DNA from: Zingiber officinale
Lineage: Eukaryota; Streptophyta; Magnoliopsida; Zingiberales; Zingiberaceae
Assembly: GCF_018446385.1 (NCBI RefSeq)
Contig: NC_056001.1
Span: 13,138,672-13,202,671, forward strand
Reading direction: 5' to 3'
Length of the DNA stretch: 64,000 nt
This document shows, one piece after another, positions 35,085 through 45,919 of the stretch (positions are counted from its first letter, which is position 1; every line of letters starts with the position of its first letter). Position numbers and translations under genes: made by a program. Under the pieces are notes generated by a model. The model worked only from the letters and a program-made list of their open reading frames with translations, was not told the DNA's origin and ran no database searches.

Positions 35085-35861
35085 TCGCAAAACAAGGAAA
35101 GGTGAGAAGATTCGAAGGAAAGGAAACCTACTGGCGGAGTTAACGTCAGAACACTAAGACGCCGAAAAACTCGGAAGACGAGGAAGGACAGACGCCAGAA
35201 GAGAGCAAGGGGCGATGGGAAAAGAAGCTTACTGGAAAGAGGTCGCCGGAGGAGCAGGAAGAAGGAACGTCGTCGGAACACAAAAGCATCGCCGAACTCG
35301 ATGGAAAAGTGCGCAAAGGCGACGACGCGCACGGGCTTATAAGCTTCGGGGTTGGCCGATAGGAACCGTTCGATCTAGGTTACGAAAGCCTAAGCCAGGA
35401 TCTGACCGTTGAATTTGAACCGCCAAACGTCACATCATAGCGGATATCCACCTATCACGTCAGGCGTGCGGCGACAGTGGGTGTGACACGTGGCGCGTCG
35501 CCACGGGTCGGCATTTAATGAGGGCATGGAGGTGCGCTTAGCCTTAATGTGCCCCACAAGTACAGTCCAAGCAAAGATTTCACAGGCAGTCCAAGCAAAG
35601 ATTTCACAAGCCTGGCTCGCGCTCGCCCAAGACATTCCAAGCAAAGATTTCACAAGTACAAACTTTTGTTGTGTCGATCGAATTAAGGGAGCATACCTAC
35701 GGTCGAACGACAAGCTTCAACAGGCCGATCGGCGAGGAGCGGTCGCATCTTGATCAGAAACCACATAGTGTCGAAGGCCAATCGGATGGAAAACTGCTCA
35801 GACAATTGTTCAGTCAGTCGGACTTGCAGCCTCCTTCGACTAGACTTGAGGGGGAGACATG

Positions 35862-36714
35862 TGATGCAGTGATAATGAGGGGTCCCACCCCACTGCCACG
35901 ATGGAGGTTAAAGTCAAGGCGGCCAATGCGTAGATGGCATCGATCGATCGGGCTAAGCATGCCCCGACCGGGGGGAGGGCTCCAACTCGCCGCCTCCTTC
36001 GACACGGGAAGCAATCAAACAACCGACGCTCAAGGGAGACAATGTGCAGAAGCCGAGCCGAGTGGCTACCCCGCTCGGCCAAACAATAGAGCTTGATATG
36101 GGCAGAGTTCAACCTCGGCCTGACAGTAGGTCTCGACAGTGACAAAATGGACCTTCGGTCGAGCAGACACACACCGAGGAATAGCGAGGTTCTAGCCGAT
36201 CGGACGGGGTACCAGAGCGACGAAATGCCAGCCGAGCGGCCAACCCACTCGGCCTAGCAGTACACTCTCTCTAATATCAATCGACATCCTTTTGGGAGTT
36301 GCACAGCCAGAAGATCGTACGGCGGAAGCTCCCACTGTCACTTCAGAGATATGCTCGACCCATTAAGGTACTGTGTCAGGGACACTTTAATGACAAGTCA
36401 TTTAAGGGGAAACTTTAAGAAGCGTGCTTGCCTCGGGGAGTGTGCATGCGCTTTATAGGAGTTCTATATAAAGGTGACTCCAAGTATCGGCGGAGGTATG
36501 CGATATTCACTATTTGTGCTACAGTCTTCTTGTTGCTCCGCCTTATACTTCATCGTCGGTGACTAACTTGCACATCGGAGGGCAAACGCTGGGGACCCGT
36601 TCCCTGGCTCGGTACTAACGTAGTTTGTGTTGCAGGTCCGAGCGGAGTCCACAGGAGGTCAGTGTGAGCGCCGTATCCCCAGCTTTCCGTCTCTTCGACT
36701 TTCGGACAGGATCA
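35862..36714 (+). repeat. 3' LTR of gypsy element 1
   Basis: Mate of 29537-30435, ending at the ATTAG duplication. It carries a TATA box (TTCTATATAAAGG near 36465), where the 5' copy has the altered TTCTATATCAAGG. Confidence 0.92.
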
Positions 36715-37390
36715 ATTAGTAATCGGAAAAAAGGCAAGGTTATTGTGGTGCAATTTGTTAAAGAGCATAATCATTATCTTTGAAGTCTAAACAAAATGCA
36801 CCTCTATAGAAGTCATAGGAATATATCTTTTTCTACAGCAATACAGATTGAGATGGCAACTGATGTTGAAATCATCCAAAAGCATCTCATAATCTTATGG
36901 TGAGGCAAGTAGGTGGGAGGAAGAATTTAGAATTTATTCCCGAGGATTACAAAAATTACCTGTGATCCAAAAAATAATAAATACGAGAGTTGAGGAGACA
37001 TGGGGTGTATTAGAGTATTTACATAAAATGTAGTTCGATGATCCTAATTTTTTTTTATGTTATTCAAGTTGATGAAGATGATTTACTTACTAATATTTTT
37101 TAGTCTAATGCTAAGATGAGAGTTGATTATATTAATTTTGGAGATGTTATTTGTTTTGACAATCTACAGAAAGAACAATGAAGGTCGCTCAATTATGTTG
37201 TTTGTAAGTGTTAATCATCATCAATAATCCATATTTTTTGGTGCATCTTTATTATATGATGAAATCAGTTTCACTTTTGAGTGGTTGTTTGATACATTAA
37301 CTAGAGCTATGGGTGAAAAAAAACTAACTGCTATTCTTACAGATTAAGATGCAACAATGGCTCAGGCGTTAGCTTCCAGATGGCTTAAAA

Positions 37391-37748
37391 CACATCATCG
37401 TTTGTGCATTTAGCACATTTATCAAAATGTCGTCATACATTTGAGTGGAGTTTTTTCTCAGTTTAGAGACTTTACTAAAGATTTTGCCTCATGTGTATGT
37501 GATTTTGATGAAGAGGAAGATTTTATTTCAGCACAGAACATGATTGTTGGCCAAGTATGCACTTAAAAACACATCATCGTTTGTGCATTTGGCACATTTA
37601 TCAAAATGTCGTCATACATTTGAGTGGAGTTTTTTCTCAGTTTAGAGACTTTACTAAAGATTTTGCCTCATGTGTATGTGATTTTGATGAAGAGGAAGAT
37701 TTTATTTTAGCACAGAACATGATTGTTGGCCAAGTATGCACTTAAAAA
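37391..37748 (+). repeat. 179-bp tandem duplication in the FAR1-like relic
   Basis: Two nearly identical 179-bp units starting CACATCATCGTTTGTGCATT lie head to tail; they differ at only a few bases. 179 is not a multiple of three, so the copy shifts the frame. Confidence 0.93.
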
Positions 37749-38741
37749 CAATGATTGGTTGAGGCTCATGTATAATATAAAGGAAAAATAGGCTTTAGTA
37801 TATGGACGACAAATGTTTTGCGCAGATATGACTACAACTCAAAGAAGTGAGAGCATGAATAGTATTGTGAAAAATACGTCAATTATAAACACAAGTTTTT
37901 AGACTTCTTCAATCACTTCTAAATACTCCTTGATGATCGTCGATATGAGGAATTAAAAGATGATTTCAGACAAGTACAGTTATTCCATATTTAATGTTTC
38001 CAATTGAGAATTTAAAGCATGCTAGTGAAATTTATACTCCTGAGGTATACAAGTGTTTTCAACAGGAGTTGTGTTTATCTCATGATTCTAATATAGAAAT
38101 TTGTGAGGATGTTGATACATTTACAAAATATAAAGTTACTCCTCACAAAAAGAGAAATCATCATATAGTTACACTTGATAAGAAGTTTAAAAAAATGAGT
38201 GTAGTTGTAGAAAATATGAATTTGCTAGAATTTCATATTCTCATATTCTAAAAATATTTATATGAAAAAATATCATGAAGATCCCTAGTGAGTATGTATT
38301 GAAAAGGTGGATAAGAAAAGTAAAAATTGGATATTTTGAAGTTAATGATTTAATGGCCAACAATGATAGTTTAAATTCAAAAGTACTTCAAAACATGCGG
38401 TACAAAGAGTTGTGTGGATTGAATGTTCAATTGGTTACCAAGACAGCGGAAAGGGATGACACTTACAATGTTGCTAAAGATGCTATGTTGAGCTTGTGTA
38501 AGATGATAGATGATAAATTACAAGTTAATGAATCAAATGTCCAACAATCAAAAGTGAGCCAAGAATCTTGGAAATTTGATTATGGTGAAGGGAACTATAT
38601 TGGAGTGAAAGGAATTAAAACGAAGAAGAAAACAGACTCAGGTAAGAGGTTTCAAGGTGGGTTAAATAAAATTTCAAGGAAAAGAAAAGCAACGAGAAAA
38701 ACAAACCAAGCTTCAACAATTGTAATGGTTTCTACTCCATA

Positions 38742-39242
38742 ACTTCCAATTTTTTTATTTGATATTATTTGTTGTTAAATTTGAACAACATAAGTCATTC
38801 TATTTTTTATATATAACACATGGTGTAGATCAAACTATTTCCAATATGACCTGCGATCAATGCGGCCGGATCAATCATCAAGTTGGTATTTGTTTTACTT
38901 ATGTCAATTTAAGATAATTTATTTTACAACTATCTAAGACTATATTTTATTTTCTTGTTTTAGCCTATAAATTTTGTGTCAATAATTGGTAGCTTTGTTG
39001 ATAGTTTGAGTATAACTGAGACTCAATTTCCACCATTATTGGCATCACAACTTTCTCAGGTATTTATTTTTCATACAAGTTCACAATCTTTGATTAGATG
39101 ACCTAGTTTACTACTGGCATTTATTTTTCATACAAGTTACACCATTTAGTCATTTAGCTTGTTTTTTTTAATAGTTTAAGGTTGAGTATATACTTAATAG
39201 GGCTTTACTGTTATGTTATAGGTTCATCAACCATCTCATCTT
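38742..39242 (+). other. 3' flank of the FAR1-like relic
   Basis: AT-rich sequence with short open stretches (for example MTCDQCGRINHQVG near 38850) that may be further exons of the relic. A direct repeat of GGTATTTATTTTTCATACAAGTT type occurs at about 39059 and 39116. No intact gene is present. Confidence 0.45.
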
Positions 39243-39543
39243 TGTTGGGAATCTTTGGGCCGGCTAAAAGGGGGTTGAATAATCGATTACCCCAAATTGT
39301 TTGCTTCCTACATATTGGCTAGTGTAGTGGAATACTAACCAAATACAAATACGAAAGTTAAACTAAAAACCAAAGACAAGAAATGTAAACCACAATGACA
39401 CTTTGATTTACGTGGTTTGGAAATAAAGATTCTACTCTATGGTTGTCTGTAAGGTGGATGATCCATATCTGTAGGTGGATTAGTTCACAGAAAGTCTGGC
39501 TAGCACAATTCTCCTTGTCGGTCAAAAAATCTCACCACAACTC
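39243..39543 (-). mobile_element. LTR fragment of copia-type element B (3' end of its 3' LTR)
   Basis: Starts TGTTGGGAATCTTTGGGCCGG and is homologous to 55158-55380, where the same sequence abuts a tRNA-Met primer site. It is therefore the 3' terminal part of a minus-strand LTR. It is cut at 39543 by the LTR of element A. Confidence 0.75.
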
Positions 39544-39854
39544 TATTGGTCCCAATGCGGTCGGCAAGAGGGGTGAATTGCCTATAAAATAAAAATAGCC
39601 CTTTCCTGATCTTTCAACTCAGATTAGTAACATAATTATAATAAATTCATTGAACAACTAAAAATAAAAAAAGGTGGAAGAATTACTTGGTTACAACGTA
39701 GGTGGTTGTTAATCCAAGGTAAATGAAATCACTATAAAGTCTCCTTCATTGAAGACGAAGAATCCTCTTACAGTTGTTGAATGCTCAGAAATATGCTAGG
39801 AAATAAATACAGGAGTTGTTGATTATTTCCTAACTCCAGAGATTTTTTATAGCC

Positions 39855-40704
39855 TGATCCGGTAGTGAGAACAGGGGACCCCGCCTTGTGGAGTCAACGC
39901 CACGTGGAAGTCAAAGTGGCAATCGTCCATCCGGAAAGGGTCGGGTCCGACTGGACGACCGACCGGCCGTCCGGTGGAATCGAACGTCCGGAGAGGGATG
40001 GGTCCGATCGGCTGGCCGACCAGACGATGTTCGGCTGATGGTTAAAGGCACCTTGTCGAAATCAGGGTTCCTGCGCTCAGTGGAAAAGGTTGCAGGGCCG
40101 AGCGGACTGCACGCTCAGCCAAAGCCATAAGGTAACATACTGCTAATAGTCTCCACAAAGCACGTGAGGGAGAATCTCCCCAAGTAAACCACCGCATATG
40201 TCCCGCCGGATGTTGGGGGAGCTGTCCGCCCGGACGCCAGATCTGGAGCAAAGGGGAAAAGGACAAGGGACGTCTTTTTCTGACAGCAGGTATGTTTCAC
40301 GTGTAGGCCATGCTCCAAATCTTGTGACAGGGGATTCCGCTGTCCCATCGAGGACATGCTGAGACTGTAGCAGTATGAGTTAGGGAAGCTCACTGACAAG
40401 CCCTTACTGGGGTATGGGCCATGGACACATGTACACCTCGGTAGGTGTACACTGACTTCTTCGCTGCCCTATATAAAGGCCCTCATTCTTCGCCGGAGGT
40501 ACGCGTTCTACAAGCTTTGGAGCTACTTTTTCGACCACTTGCTTGCCTGACTTGAGCGTCGGAGGGTCGCCGCCGGGAACCCCTTCCCGGCCCGACTTCT
40601 GTGCAGGGTCGCCGGAGCTTCGTACGACTAGTCGAAGACCCACGTCAGCACCCGGAGAGCGCCACGTGCCCAGCGTCCGTTGAGTCGGCGTTCAGACAGG
40701 ATCA
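39855..40704 (+). repeat. 5' LTR of gypsy element 2
   Basis: 850 bp, TGATCCGGTAG...GGACAGGATCA. It differs from 49681-50531 at only a few dozen positions by eye, which suggests recent insertion. Confidence 0.95.
40468..40480 (+). promoter_or_regulatory. TATA box in the 5' LTR of gypsy element 2
   Basis: CCCTATATAAAGG lies about 225 bp before the LTR end, with a pyrimidine-rich stretch after it. The same box is in the 3' LTR near 50294. It is the likely start of the element RNA. Confidence 0.75.
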
Positions 40705-40749
40705 ATTTGGCGCCGTCTGTGGGAACGCTCCTGCATCCGAACGGGAACA

Positions 40750-41664
40750 ATGGACGAGGCTGGACGACAACACATGGTGACGCTTTCGAACGAGGAACTC
40801 GACGCTCTGATCGAGATAAGGGCCGCCAAGCTCGTGGAGCAAAAACAGAAAGCCACAGCCGAGCGGCCGGAGCAGCAAGCAACATCAGCGTCTGGTGGTC
40901 GAGCGGAAGCACCACCGGCCACCGTTGCATTTCATCGAGCCCTATTCCGCACCCCTGAAGCCGTACCAGCTCATAGAGATAGGGGATCTTCTTCGGATGA
41001 GATGCCTAGACGAGATGACAGAAAGGGGAAAGCCCCCCGAGCGGACGCATCACCCGAGAGGATTAATCGCCAATTTTCAGAGGCTATTCTGCGAGATCCT
41101 CTGCCGAAGCACTACGTGCCTCCGACGATCGGCGAGTATAATGGGACAACCGACCCAGATGATCATCTGGGTAAGTTCGATAACACAGCTACTCTCCATC
41201 AATACACAGATGGAGTAAAGTGCCGAGTTTTTCTTACTACTCTCTCGGGATCGGCTCAACGGTGGTTTCGGAGGCTGCCGGACGGATCCATCACAAGCTT
41301 CAAGGACTTCCGAACGGCCTTCCTCCACCATTTTGCGAGCAGCCGGCGCTACCAGAAAACGAGCGTGAGCCTGTTCGCCATCAAGCAAGAAGCCCGTGAA
41401 TCGCTCCGAGTTTACATCCAGCGATTCAACAAAGTGGCAATGGATATTCCAACGGCCACTTCGGAAACCATGATGAATGACTTCACACAAGGCCTAGTGG
41501 ATGGGGATTTTTTCCGATCACTCATCCGAAAGCCGCCCCGAGATGACGATCACATGCTACACCGGGCTAACGAATACATCAACGTGGAAGAAGCGCAGCA
41601 GGAAAAAAAACTCCAGCGGGCGGGCTCCCCCCGAAAGCGAAGACGCCGCTCATCGACCTCCTAG
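40750..41664 (+). CDS. gag polyprotein of gypsy element 2
   Basis: 304 residues from the first ATG after the primer-site region, giving the capsid that packages element RNA. The Retrotrans_gag-type core lies at about 135-275 (HLGKFDNTATLHQYTDGVKC, FLTTLSGSAQRWFRRLPDGS, FKDFRTAFLHHFASSRRYQKT, DFTQGLVDGDFFRSLIRKPP). The N-terminal 130 residues are Lys/Glu/Gln-rich and probably disordered. The frame ends in a basic tail (SPRKRRRRSSTS). The expected nucleocapsid continues in other frames to about 41840, implying a frameshift or ribosomal shift near 41640. No zinc knuckle was found. Confidence 0.88.
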   Translation: MDEAGRQHMVTLSNEELDALIEIRAAKLVEQKQKATAERPEQQATSASGGRAEAPPATVAFHRALFRTPEAVPAHRDRGSSSDEMPRRDDRKGKAPRADASPERINRQFSEAILRDPLPKHYVPPTIGEYNGTTDPDDHLGKFDNTATLHQYTDGVKCRVFLTTLSGSAQRWFRRLPDGSITSFKDFRTAFLHHFASSRRYQKTSVSLFAIKQEARESLRVYIQRFNKVAMDIPTATSETMMNDFTQGLVDGDFFRSLIRKPPRDDDHMLHRANEYINVEEAQQEKKLQRAGSPRKRRRRSSTS

Positions 41665-41881
41665 AGGACGAAGGGCGAAGCAATCCGATCCCCCCACGGG
41701 TAGCTGCCGCTCTACCCAAGCCAAAGAAGAGATGGACCCGATGTTTCGCTCCTTCCACCGGACGAATCGCACAACACAAGGGATTGTCGAAGTCTTCCTT
41801 CGTGACTCATCCTGTGCCCCCGAATGCCGGGACTCGCCTTGATCGACGGCGACAGAGAACTCATGAAGCCGATCGGACGCG

Positions 41882-42613
41882 GTGATAGGCCACAACAAAG
41901 AACAGACTCCCGATCGACATCGTTCTCCAAGGCGGGAGAATCGTCAGGCCCAGGAGCGGTCTCGACCGTCCGCTCGAGAAGAGGAAAATAGAAGCAATAC
42001 TTCCCGAGGCGAGATCAACGTTATTTCTGGCGGGCCGACCGGAGGAGACTCCAACCGAGCTAGAAAGGCGAGCGTCCGGCAGCTCCAGATTCATGCAGTC
42101 GGCTGTAGCCGAGAACGAGCGGAAGGACCCGAAATTAGTTTCGGGCCCTGGGACTTGGAAGGAGTTGAAGTACCCCACGACGATGCTCTGCTCATCAAAG
42201 CGGTAATAGCCAATTACACTATTCACCACGTATTTGTTGACACAGGGAGCTCAGTCAACATCATATTCAAGAAGGCGTTCGATCAGCTGTAAATTGATCG
42301 AGCCGAGCTGTTACCCATGACAACTCCGCTCTACGGGTTTACGGGTAACGAAGTTCAGCCGGTCGGACAGATCCGACTGGCTACCTCGCTGGGGGAAGAG
42401 CCGCTCAGGAGGACAAGGACAATAAACTTCGTGGTGGTCGACTCTCCCTCGTCCTACAACGTCATTTTGGGACGACCGGCGCTCAGCGAATTCCGAGCGG
42501 TCGTCTCAACCTTCCATCAGAAGATCAAGTTCCCCGTGGAGGACAAAGTGGGAGAAGTACGGGGAGATCAGCTAGCAGCTCGGCGATGCTACATCGAGAT
42601 GGTCCGAGCATAA
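41882..42613 (+). pseudogene. Retroviral-type aspartic protease region of gypsy element 2
   Basis: Two consecutive open pieces in neighbouring frames. 41882-42292 has the catalytic VDTGSSVNIIF (about residue 118) and ends in TAA directly after AFDQL. 42317-42613 continues with PLYGFTGNEVQPVGQIRLAT and the conserved NVILGRPAL. The protease would release gag and pol proteins from the polyprotein. The TAA at 42290-42292 and the stop at 42611-42613 break the polyprotein frame. Confidence 0.82.
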
Positions 42614-42700
42614 ACCAATTCCGCTCGGAAGGCGCCTCGGATCGAGGTAAACGCCATCACTGAAAAGCCACCCTCTTTAATTTATGAAGAAAAAGAGGAA

Positions 42701-44926
42701 GTGCAGATTCACCCAACCCGATCGGAGGCCACGACTTTTATTGCGTCCGATCTAGAGGAAAAGCAGAAAGAGGAGCTGATCCAATGCCTCCGAAGAAATC
42801 ATGATGTCTTCGTCTGGTCGACACATGAGCTGCCCGGAATTTTGCCGAGCATAGCGCAGCACGAGTTGCATGTCCGACCGGACGCTCGGCCGGTAAAGAA
42901 GAAGATTTTGGAAGCCGGCCATATACGCGAAGTGCAATTCCCGAGCTGGCTGGCGAACGTAGTATTAGTCTCCAAGCCGGACAACAAATGGAGAGTATGC
43001 ATAGATTTCAGGGATCTCAACAAAGCTTGCCCGAAAGACTTTTATCCCCTGCCCCGGATAGATCAGCTGGTGGACTCTACGGCCGGCTGCGAATTAATAT
43101 GTATGCTCGACGCTTACCAAGGCTATCATCAAGTGCCGCTCGCCCGTGAAGATCAAGAAAAAGTCAGCTTCGTCACGGCCGATGGCACCTATTGCTATAA
43201 TGTGATGCCGTTCGGATTGAAGAATGCGGGAGCCACATATCAGCGCTTGATGAATAAAGTATTCAGAGAGCAGATTGGGCGAAATCTGGAAGTGTATGTG
43301 GACGACATTCTCATCAAATCCGTCCGAGCGGCCAATCTCTTCAAAGACATGGAGGAAACCTTCCGAACACTGCGCAAATATGGAGTCAAGCTAAATCCCC
43401 AGAAGTGCTTGTTCGGAGCGAAAGGAGGGCGTTTTCTGGGGTACATAGTGACCGAGCGGGGAATCGAAGCAAATCCCAGCAAGGTGAAAGCTCTCCAAGA
43501 CATGCCGCCTCCAAGAAATACAAGGGAAGTGCAGCGTTTGACCGGTCGGATAACTACTTTGTCCAGATTCATCTCCAAAACGGCCGACCGGAGCCTCCCT
43601 TTTTTCAAAATCTTGCGCAAGGCCACTAAGTTTCACTGGGATGAAGAATGCGATCGGGCGTTCGAAGACTTGAAGGCATATCTGAACTCTCTCCCGGTAT
43701 TGGCCAAGCCGACTGCGGGTGAGCCACTTTATATGTACTTGTCTTCAACCGAGCATGCAATCGGCTCGGCTTTAGTGAGGGCGAGCGGAGAAGAGCCTGT
43801 GTATTTCCTTAGTCACATTTTAAAAGATGCTGAATCTCGCTACACTGGGCTCGAGAAGCTGGCTTTCGCTCTGGTCCTTGCAGCTCGGCGCCTTCGTCCA
43901 TACTTCCTGGCGCATACCATCATTGTCAAAACAAATAGCCCGCTCGGTCGTGTGTTACTAAACCCAGAAGCGTCCGGGCGGCTCATCAAGTGGACGACAG
44001 AGTTAAGTGAATTCGACATCCAATACCATCCCCGCTCGGCGATCAAAGCGCAATCCTTGGCCGATTTTGTGACTGAGGTGCAAAGGCCGGAGCCGGAAGC
44101 TATGTGGAGAATATATGTGGATGGGTCGTCCACTCGGCTCGGAAGCGGGATTGGAATATTGCTGCTCTCCCCTCAAGAAGAAAAGATGCACTTGTCCGTC
44201 TGGCTGGATTATAAAGCTACCAACAATGAAGCAGAGTATGAGGCCCTCATAGCTGGCTTGCAGGCTGCCCGGCATGTGGGAGCCGGTAGGGTGACGCTCC
44301 ACTCGGATTCGCAGCTGGCCGCTCAGCAGCTCTCTGGTACCTTCGAAATCAATAGTGCTCGGCTCAAGCTCTACGCTGAAGCCTTCGAGAAGCTCAAAGC
44401 CGATTTTAGAGAAGTTATTGTCCAAAAGATACCCAGAGCAGAGAATCAAGCAGCTGATGAGTTAGCCAAACTCGCGAGCTCAATAACGTCGGTCGCCATT
44501 CTGCAGCCAATTGAAAAAGTACTGTTGGTAGCGCACGTCGACCGGATGGAAGGCCTCACATTTCCAAGCGATTGGCGGACACCCATCATAGAGTTCCTCC
44601 GCTCGGGCGCCACACCATCCAAGGAGTATGAAGCCCAGCTGCTAAGGAGGAGAGCTGGTCGGTTCACACTCATCGGCGATCAGCTTTACAAAAAGGCTTT
44701 CTCACGCCCGTTGTTGAAATGCGTGAGCTTGGAGGACTCGGCTTACATCCTCCAAGAAGTACATCAAGGATCGTGCAGAGGACATCCGGGCGGACGAGCA
44801 CTAGCTAAGAAGATCTTGCTAGTTGGATACTTTTGGCCGACTTTACAAGAAGACGCCGCTCGGACCGTGTCGACATGCCTTTCATGCCAGAAGTACCATA
44901 ACTTCAACCACCGGCAGAGGAAATGA
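42701..44926 (+). CDS. Reverse transcriptase, RNase H and second RNase H of gypsy element 2
   Basis: 741 residues, continuing from an open frame just upstream, so the first Met shown is not a true start. Reverse transcriptase: WRVCIDFRDLNKACPKDFYPLP (97-118), catalytic Asp in CMLDAYQGYHQ (137), VMPFGLKNAGATYQRLMN (168-185) and the YVDD box (199-202). The first RNase H follows (about 330-450: YLSSTEHAIGSALV, YTGLEKLAFALVLAARRL). Then comes an archaeal-type RNase H (about 470-595: YVDGSSTRLGSGIGIL, NNEAEYEALIAGL, HSDSQLAAQQLSG, ENQAADELAKLA). The end is the integrase HHCC zinc finger (HQGSCRGHPGGRA...CLSCQKYH). A one-base frame change at about 44912 separates it from the integrase core. Confidence 0.93.
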   Translation: MQIHPTRSEATTFIASDLEEKQKEELIQCLRRNHDVFVWSTHELPGILPSIAQHELHVRPDARPVKKKILEAGHIREVQFPSWLANVVLVSKPDNKWRVCIDFRDLNKACPKDFYPLPRIDQLVDSTAGCELICMLDAYQGYHQVPLAREDQEKVSFVTADGTYCYNVMPFGLKNAGATYQRLMNKVFREQIGRNLEVYVDDILIKSVRAANLFKDMEETFRTLRKYGVKLNPQKCLFGAKGGRFLGYIVTERGIEANPSKVKALQDMPPPRNTREVQRLTGRITTLSRFISKTADRSLPFFKILRKATKFHWDEECDRAFEDLKAYLNSLPVLAKPTAGEPLYMYLSSTEHAIGSALVRASGEEPVYFLSHILKDAESRYTGLEKLAFALVLAARRLRPYFLAHTIIVKTNSPLGRVLLNPEASGRLIKWTTELSEFDIQYHPRSAIKAQSLADFVTEVQRPEPEAMWRIYVDGSSTRLGSGIGILLLSPQEEKMHLSVWLDYKATNNEAEYEALIAGLQAARHVGAGRVTLHSDSQLAAQQLSGTFEINSARLKLYAEAFEKLKADFREVIVQKIPRAENQAADELAKLASSITSVAILQPIEKVLLVAHVDRMEGLTFPSDWRTPIIEFLRSGATPSKEYEAQLLRRRAGRFTLIGDQLYKKAFSRPLLKCVSLEDSAYILQEVHQGSCRGHPGGRALAKKILLVGYFWPTLQEDAARTVSTCLSCQKYHNFNHRQRK

Positions 44927-45795
44927 AGGCATCAACAGTTTCATGTCCGTTCGATCAATGGGGAATGGATATTGTTGGTCCATTTCCGATGGCGACCGGG
45001 CAGCGGAAATTTTTGCTAGTGGCGGTTGATTATTTTTCCAAGTGGGTGGAGGCCGAGCCGCTAGCCAAGATCACCGAACAGATGGTCAAAAAATTTATCT
45101 GGCAAAATATCATCTGTCGGTTCGGCATCCCTCGCCGATTGGTTTCCGACAACGGGCGGCAGTTCACAGGGAAGATGCTAGAGGATTGGTGCAAAAGCTA
45201 CGGCATCGAGCAACACTTCACGTCCGTGGCTTATCCCGAGAGCAACGGTCAAGCCGAAGTAGTCAATCGGGAAATTCTTCGCATTCTACGCACTCGGCTC
45301 GACTATTTGGGAGGGAGTTGGGTAGATGAAGTGCCGGGCGTCTTATGGGTCATCCGAACGGCTCCAAAGGAAGGGACGGGCGTCACGCCTTTCCACCTGG
45401 TGTATGGCGGCGAAGCGGTCATTCCTGTTGAAGTTGGAGTCGAATCCGCTCGGATCCAAAGCTATGATGAGGGCAACGCCGAGCGGAGGAACATGGAGCT
45501 GGATCTAGTCGAAGAAGAAAGAGCCAAGGCGTCCGTCCGGCTAATGGCGTACCGGCAACGGATGAAGCAAAATTACAACCGCCGCGTGATCCCCAGATCA
45601 TTCCAAGTCGGAGATCTTGTCTGGAAGAAAGTCAAGCCGGTCGGCGACGTCGGCAAACTGGAGGCACCGTGGGTGGGCCCCTTTAAGGTGATTGAAAAGC
45701 TCCACTCGGGCGCATATTATTTGGAGCATGAAGACGGGCGGCAGCTGGATCGACCGTGGAGTGCAAATCATCTCCAGCCTTATCGAGCTGGATGA
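44923..45795 (+). CDS. Integrase core and C-terminus of gypsy element 2
   Basis: 290 residues holding the DDE catalytic core: Asp in WGMDIVGPF (15), Asp in LVSDNGRQF (78) and Glu in PESNGQAEVVNRE (about 114-122). The C-terminal DNA-binding part is also present (FQVGDLVWKKVKPVGDVGKL, WVGPFKVIEKLHSGAYYL), ending RPWSANHLQPYRAG. Integrase inserts the cDNA and makes the 5-bp target duplication. The listed ATG is internal; in the ancestral frame this continued directly from the zinc finger at 44758-44910. Confidence 0.92.
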   Translation: MKASTVSCPFDQWGMDIVGPFPMATGQRKFLLVAVDYFSKWVEAEPLAKITEQMVKKFIWQNIICRFGIPRRLVSDNGRQFTGKMLEDWCKSYGIEQHFTSVAYPESNGQAEVVNREILRILRTRLDYLGGSWVDEVPGVLWVIRTAPKEGTGVTPFHLVYGGEAVIPVEVGVESARIQSYDEGNAERRNMELDLVEEERAKASVRLMAYRQRMKQNYNRRVIPRSFQVGDLVWKKVKPVGDVGKLEAPWVGPFKVIEKLHSGAYYLEHEDGRQLDRPWSANHLQPYRAG

Positions 45796-45919
45796 AAGGT
45801 GCATGAATGTAACTCATTTTTGTGTATATGCTAGTCGCCCGTGTCCTTGTAATGCAGGAAGCGAAATTAATTCAAAGGATGGCCAAGGGTTCCGCCGATC
45901 GACAGTATCGAAGTTAGCC

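Larger units (their letters stand above)
29537..36714 (+). mobile_element. Ty3/gypsy LTR retrotransposon 1, pol-deleted (Tat-like)
   Basis: The 7178-bp element starts TGATGCGGCG, ends GGACAGGATCA and is flanked by the 5-bp target duplication ATTAG (29532-29536 and 36715-36719). The 5' LTR is 29537-30435 and the 3' LTR 35862-36714; they are clearly diverged, with local indels. A GGCGTCGTCTGTGAGAA primer-site region follows the 5' LTR, and a purine tract (GACTTGAGGGGGAGACATG) precedes the 3' LTR. Inside are a damaged gag, about 50 bp of the integrase C-terminus, a 37-bp tandem array and an antisense gene. Protease, reverse transcriptase, RNase H and most of integrase are gone, so the copy could only move with proteins supplied by a relative. 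Confidence 0.93.
29094..38741 (+). pseudogene. FAR1/FHY3-related (MULE-type transposase) pseudogene, split by a gypsy element
   Basis: The left piece (29094-29536) holds an N-terminal FAR1-type DNA-binding segment (EIEEEAYQFYLAYAKKIGC). The right piece (36715-38741) continues with VVQFVKEHNHYL, a MULE-type transposase core (FGDVICFD; FGASLLYDEISFTFEWLFDT-like; LCI-HIYQNVVIHLSGVFSQF; TTTQRSESMNS), a SWIM-like zinc finger and IPSEYVLKRWIRKVKIGYF. FAR1/FHY3 proteins are transcription factors domesticated from Mutator-like transposases; whether this copy was host gene or transposon is open. It is dead. Several in-frame stops are visible, including TAA where ILTDQDA is expected (about 37344) and TAA just before EFEIEEEAY. 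There is also a 179-bp tandem duplication, a SWIM Cys changed to Tyr, and the 7.2-kb insertion at 29537-36714. Confidence 0.85.

Noticed and set aside
42752-44673. Several minus-strand frames of 60-150 codons opposite the reverse transcriptase
   Set aside because: Shadows of the pol frame; unlike the antisense gene at 46821-49038 they have no counterpart logic, start context or domain similarity.
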